NCBI GenBank assembly: GCA_022760475.1 | Contig: JALEFZ010000043.1 | Location: 1-64,000, forward strand | Source of the DNA: Bacteroidia bacterium | GTDB taxonomy: Bacteria > Bacteroidota > Bacteroidia > J057 | Direction: 5' to 3' | DNA length: 64,000 nucleotides | Shown here: in pieces, positions 60,795 through 64,000 of the stretch | Numbering within the stretch: the stretch's first letter is position 1 | Layout of the letters: every line of letters begins with the position of its first letter | Notes under the pieces: model-generated | The model's input: only the letters and a program-made list of their open reading frames with translations | Told to the model about the DNA's origin: nothing | The model's database searches: none | Program-made: the position numbers and the translations under genes

Positions 60795-61655
60795 CTAAAA
60801 GAAAATTGTCAAGCCTATTTCAATGGGTGGGATCTTTGGATTTTTGAATCCAACTTTATTCTCCGGTAAGAAAATATCGTCTGTAAACTCATCGAAGATG
60901 TCCGATAACCTGTACTGAAAGGTCAGGGCTGCCCATTTGTATCCAACCCTCCCGAACACGCCATACTTCAGCGGGACAAATTCCCTACTGCCGTTAGCGT
61001 CTTCAACTGTCTCCAGGTCTCTCAATTTTTCTTTGTGTCTCAGGCCGTTGTCATCAGTGAATCGTTGCCTGTAGTTGGCTGAAATGATGTATCCCACATT
61101 ACCTCCAGCTTCCAAAAATATGATGGGATCACCATCTTCATCACGGGTCAGGTTTGTGAAGAGGCTGAGGCTGGCCTCTCCGTGTACGATGGTGTGTCTT
61201 TCCTGGTCGATCGAATTGCTTGTACTGTCCTTGATTACAGGGAATGTCTTCAGGTTGGTTGATTCGTATGTGATTTGGGTCCATGATAAGCCCGGGGCAA
61301 AGCGGAGTCCTACGATATCTCGGTACATAAAGAATTTCAAGCCACCTGAGATGCTATAGGTTCCCGAGCCTGTGGCGTTAATGGGTACTGAGTCAGGACT
61401 GCTTCCAGAGAGCATCAACGTTCTGGCAAATACAAGTGAGAATCTTCTGGGAGGATCTGCAGGTAAATTCCGATTGGGCCTTTTGTCTTTCTTTTTCGCT
61501 AGGGTAAGGCTATCCTGTGCAGGCATGCTATCCTTTACCGTACTGATTATACCTGCTTGCTCTATTGAGTCTTTTTTGATGTCCAATGAGTCTGTTTGGG
61601 CATTTGCAAAACCAAAGAACCCCAAAAGCCATATGATAAGAATGATTCTCTCCAT
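60795..61655 (-). CDS. Secreted probable outer-membrane beta-barrel protein
   Basis: A 286-residue protein with a signal peptide (MERIILIIWLLGFFGFANAQ), a charged linker (about 20-65) and a C-terminal part with repeated beta-strand patterns (FSLVFARTLML; YSISGGLKFFMY; VGLRFAPGLSW; WAALTFQYRLSDI) ending in IGLTIFF, an aromatic C-terminus typical of outer-membrane barrels. Family not recognised. No neighbour suggests a function. Confidence 0.78.
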   Translation of the reverse strand: MERIILIIWLLGFFGFANAQTDSLDIKKDSIEQAGIISTVKDSMPAQDSLTLAKKKDKRPNRNLPADPPRRFSLVFARTLMLSGSSPDSVPINATGSGTYSISGGLKFFMYRDIVGLRFAPGLSWTQITYESTNLKTFPVIKDSTSNSIDQERHTIVHGEASLSLFTNLTRDEDGDPIIFLEAGGNVGYIISANYRQRFTDDNGLRHKEKLRDLETVEDANGSREFVPLKYGVFGRVGYKWAALTFQYRLSDIFDEFTDDIFLPENKVGFKNPKIPPIEIGLTIFF

Positions 61656-61798
61656 TTTTTCAAAATTCCTCCCAAATTAACCAAAATTTTGGGCTTGCGA
61701 GGGAGAAAGATTTTCTTTGACAGTCTTTTTACCCTGTCCCAATGCTATAACGGTACTTTCAAGTAAAAGAAAGCCTGCATATCTAAAATTTTCAATTT

Positions 61799-62254
61799 AT
61801 GGCAAAGCGTTTCAATGTCCGAGTCTATGGTTTATTGGTAAATAAGGGCAAACTCCTGCTCTCTGATGAGTTTAGGATGGGAATGAGGATGACCAAAATG
61901 CCTGGCGGAGGAGTTGAATTTGGTGAGGGAGTTCAGGCGGCTCTTGAACGAGAATGGCAAGAAGAACTTGGAGCCGATATAGAGGTGGGGGAGATTTTCT
62001 ATGTAAATCCCTTCCTTCAAATCTCTGCATTTAACTCTGATGAAGAAGTACTGGCCATGTATTTCAGGGTAGCGCTCAAAGGCCAAATCAAGGTTGCAAT
62101 TAGTAATGTCGCCTTCGACTTTGACGAGGATGGTTCTGATAAGCAAAGTTTTAGATGGAAAGCTCTACACGAATTAGAACCAACCGATCTTACCTTTCCT
62201 ATCGATCAGGCTATGTGTAGAAAGCTCAAAGAAAAGTTGGAATTATTTACCTAG
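61799..62254 (+). CDS. NUDIX hydrolase
   Basis: A 151-residue hydrolase of nucleoside diphosphates linked to another moiety. The Nudix box is complete, G-x5-E-x7-R-E-U-x-E-E-x-G-U: it starts in PGGGVEFGEGVQAALE and continues REWQEELGAD (about 38-61). No additional domain identifies the substrate. The gene stands alone between two minus-strand genes. Confidence 0.93.
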   Translation: MAKRFNVRVYGLLVNKGKLLLSDEFRMGMRMTKMPGGGVEFGEGVQAALEREWQEELGADIEVGEIFYVNPFLQISAFNSDEEVLAMYFRVALKGQIKVAISNVAFDFDEDGSDKQSFRWKALHELEPTDLTFPIDQAMCRKLKEKLELFT

Positions 62255-62279
62255 GCAATGGTGGACTCAGGATGGATGA

Positions 62280-62906
62280 TCAAGAATTTGACTGAACGGG
62301 TGCCTCAACAATGGGTACCTCGTCTCCCAGACCTGCTATTTCCTGCATAAACCTCCTACCTCTTCTGTCTTTGAAGTATACCTTGAAGTGGTAGGTGGCA
62401 TAATCAAGATTTTGTCCCTTAAGAAGGAAATTCATGGCTGATTTACTCTTGTAGTTGCTGCCTAGCATAGCTTTGGACTGAAAAGTAACATCAACCTCAT
62501 TGAACTTATCAGGTCTTACCTGTTCGAACCTCATGTCTGATCCTACATTGATCAGGCTAAGGCGAATCAGGTTGGAGCCTGATTTGGATACCTTGGAAAA
62601 TGCGAGTTCAGGTGGGATGGAAGGAGAAATAGGGGCTGTCTGGACTTGAGTGGCAGCAGAAGAGGCGGCAAATTGACCAAAACTTCTTGCCATGACAGGT
62701 TCAGGTTGCATCTGAGCCTTGGGAATGGCTGGCTTTTTCTCAGGGAAAAGTTCCTCCTCCTCAGGAGTTTCAACTGTCTCTGCCCGCTTTTGTGCTTTGG
62801 GTTGAGTCAGCAGTTTGATGAAGACGTATGCTGCCACCAGGAACATAAAGATTCCAATGATCGCAGCCAATTGATCTAGTATAGGTTCTGCTCCCGGTAG
62901 GTTCAT
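62280..62906 (-). CDS. Single-pass membrane protein of unknown function
   Basis: A 208-residue protein; the ATG at 62906 (MNLPGAEPILDQL) is used because the frame upstream begins with TTG inside a terminator stem. One transmembrane helix (about 16-35, AAIIGIFMFLVAAYVFIKLL) is followed by a Pro/Glu/Ala-rich linker (about 40-105) and a C-terminal beta domain (about 110-195; NLIRLSLINVGSDMRFEQVR). Not recognised. It starts 38 bases from the terminator of the upstream peptidase gene, so it has a separate promoter. Confidence 0.72.
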   Translation of the reverse strand: MNLPGAEPILDQLAAIIGIFMFLVAAYVFIKLLTQPKAQKRAETVETPEEEELFPEKKPAIPKAQMQPEPVMARSFGQFAASSAATQVQTAPISPSIPPELAFSKVSKSGSNLIRLSLINVGSDMRFEQVRPDKFNEVDVTFQSKAMLGSNYKSKSAMNFLLKGQNLDYATYHFKVYFKDRRGRRFMQEIAGLGDEVPIVEAPVQSNS

Positions 62907-62938
62907 TACTAATTGGGTAATTTCTTGATAAGCAATCA

Positions 62939-62966
62939 ACAAAAAAGGGGCCAACTTGGCCCCTTT
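62939..62966 (-). terminator. Terminator of the M1-like peptidase gene
   Basis: AAAGGGGCC (62944-62952) pairs with GGCCCCTTT (62958-62966). On the minus strand the stem is followed by TTTTTTGTTG, so it serves the upstream minus-strand peptidase gene. Confidence 0.85.
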
Positions 62967-63169
62967 CTAACATGTCAACTTTTGAATAATTGGTAAAAAT
63001 TATCAGTATTTGGTATGGAAATATTCTAAAATCTTGTGAATTAACGCATTACTCTTAAGAAAATGTCAAAACACTTACTTGAAGAAAAGCATGTATTCTG
63101 GATTTTTTTTCATTTAAAACTCTCATTTTGCGTAAATGATCAAGGCTTGAATATCGATCTTCCCAATTA

Positions 63170-64000
63170 TTATTTGGTCTTAATCAACTTCTGTCGAATC
63201 TGCTGGTCACCCTTGATAATAGACAGTACATACATTCCATTGGGCCATTGAGCAGTATTGATAGAATACTCATTCAAACTACCATTGAGCTCTTTTGATG
63301 TGATCAATTGCCCGTTCAAATTGTGAACCCTCAATTGCGAATTTCCCAAATTTCCCTCCAGGCTGATTAAGTTATCAAATGGATTGGGGAAGATATTGAT
63401 TTCATCCTTGAGAGAGATTTCATTTGAGACTCCGATTTGTCTTATGACATCTCTTTGAGTGGTTAGAATCCAATATTCTGGATCGAAGATTACCTCATCT
63501 ACTGTGAAATCTACTGGCAATTTGAAGTTTTCTCCGCTGGAGCTATGAAGTAGCCTGAAGGTTGTGTCCTGGCCTTGGGTACCCTTCACTTGGACACCTA
63601 TATGCATTTCGTAAAAGGGTACAGAGGGATGTGTGGTAAACTGATTAACTTTCAGGTAGAAGGTATCCCCCACCTGATCCCAGCGAAGGTCGTAGAGTGG
63701 GTGACCTTGTCCATATACCCAGTCGTCGAAGTATTCTGTCAGGTCTCTTCCTGAGACCGCTTCCAATTCTGCAACGAGGTCAGGGGTTTTGGCATAACCA
63801 TAAGTAAGTTTTGGGTTGTTAAGGAAGTTTCTCAATCCCAGGAAGAAGGTAGAGTCTCCCAATTCCCACCTTAGCATATGCAAAACCAATGCACCTTTGT
63901 AATAGGAAAGCTGGCCATTGAAGATCCTCGAAACAGTAGTGGTATCATCTACGAAAACCGAGCCAGCGTCTGTTCGGGTAGCAATTCCGATGGCACCTTG
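63170..64000 (-). CDS. M1-family metallopeptidase with T9SS sorting domain, 5' part outside window
   Basis: The frame stays open to the window edge, so only the last 276 residues are visible. YYKGALVLHMLRWEL contains the tyrosine of the M1 aminopeptidase active site, followed by the thermolysin-like C-terminal pattern (LEAVSGRDLTEYFDDWVYGQGHPLYDL) and a beta-sandwich. The last 80 residues are a type IX secretion sorting domain (INIFPNPFDNLISLEG; GMYVLSIIKGDQQIRQKLIK). The zinc motif HExxH lies upstream of the window. The protein is secreted through the outer membrane and probably degrades peptides outside the cell. Confidence 0.88.
   Translation of the reverse strand, partial: QGAIGIATRTDAGSVFVDDTTTVSRIFNGQLSYYKGALVLHMLRWELGDSTFFLGLRNFLNNPKLTYGYAKTPDLVAELEAVSGRDLTEYFDDWVYGQGHPLYDLRWDQVGDTFYLKVNQFTTHPSVPFYEMHIGVQVKGTQGQDTTFRLLHSSSGENFKLPVDFTVDEVIFDPEYWILTTQRDVIRQIGVSNEISLKDEINIFPNPFDNLISLEGNLGNSQLRVHNLNGQLITSKELNGSLNEYSINTAQWPNGMYVLSIIKGDQQIRQKLIKTK

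Noticed and set aside
63063..63251. 62-codon plus-strand frame near the peptidase 3' end
   Set aside because: It overlaps the T9SS-coding part of the minus-strand peptidase gene and has no features.

Overview
The window is a chromosomal segment of a Bacteroidota bacterium, most likely a free-living, possibly marine member of the Cytophagales/Flammeovirgaceae-like group. The evidence is: three promoters of the phylum-specific form TTTG-N19/20-TAnnTTTG, T9SS C-terminal sorting domains, SusC/OMP_b-brl-type TonB-family barrels, LytS/LytTR regulator pairs, DUF5777 and PD40 proteins, A-rich ribosome-binding regions with almost no Shine-Dalgarno, and moderate-to-low GC. Species cannot be named from the sequence alone.

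Layout. (1) 0-5.2 kb: an Lrp/AsnC regulator, trmD, then a surface-glycan cassette (GT2, SAM methyltransferase, GT-C-like DUF6311 membrane protein) inserted before rplS. (2) 5.2-19 kb: the core information-processing block rplS, tRNA-Thr/Tyr/Gly/Thr, tuf, tRNA-Trp, secE, nusG, rplK-A-J-L, rpoB, rpoC. The tRNA-tuf order is the same as thrU-tyrU-glyT-thrT-tufB of E. coli. Several hairpins sit between these genes. (3) 19-24.7 kb: signalling genes (soluble multi-PAS histidine kinase with an Rcp1-like receiver; TPR-LytS kinase with a LytTR regulator). (4) 24.8-34 kb: envelope genes of uncertain role (secreted/anchored VWA protein, DUF4349 protein), panD, pyrR, a membrane protein, a small basic secreted protein, a Rieske protein, and an unusual PD40-CarboxypepD_reg-VWA fusion. 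(5) 34-38 kb: kdsB and an isolated nuoJKL trio. (6) 38-46.4 kb: an outer-membrane barrel receptor divergent from a LytS/LytTR pair, a transaldolase-like aldolase, a repeat-bearing intergenic stretch and a T9SS-exported protein with two cohesin domains.

(7) 46.8-54.3 kb is the most unusual locus: a four-gene unit, bounded by a strong terminator, made of a CHAT (caspase-like) protease with an apparent inactive-STAND-like C-terminal region; a 1328-residue membrane protein carrying TPR, WG and WD40 repeats; a single-TM helical protein; and a TM-anchored coiled-coil protein. The architecture resembles the NTPase/CHAT/WD40 biological-conflict systems described in bacteria, but lacks a recognisable active NTPase. 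I consider it the best candidate for an undescribed (defence or regulated proteolysis) system.

(8) 54.5-57 kb: an operon with its own good promoter and terminator encoding a lipoprotein monoheme cytochrome, a DUF5777 beta-barrel and a diheme cytochrome, which looks like an outer-membrane electron-transfer module. (9) 57-64 kb: a lone metal ABC permease next to a CTAAA/TTTAG palindrome, small envelope proteins, a methyltransferase, lipoproteins, a NUDIX hydrolase, and the 3' part of an M1-family peptidase with a T9SS tail that runs off the window.
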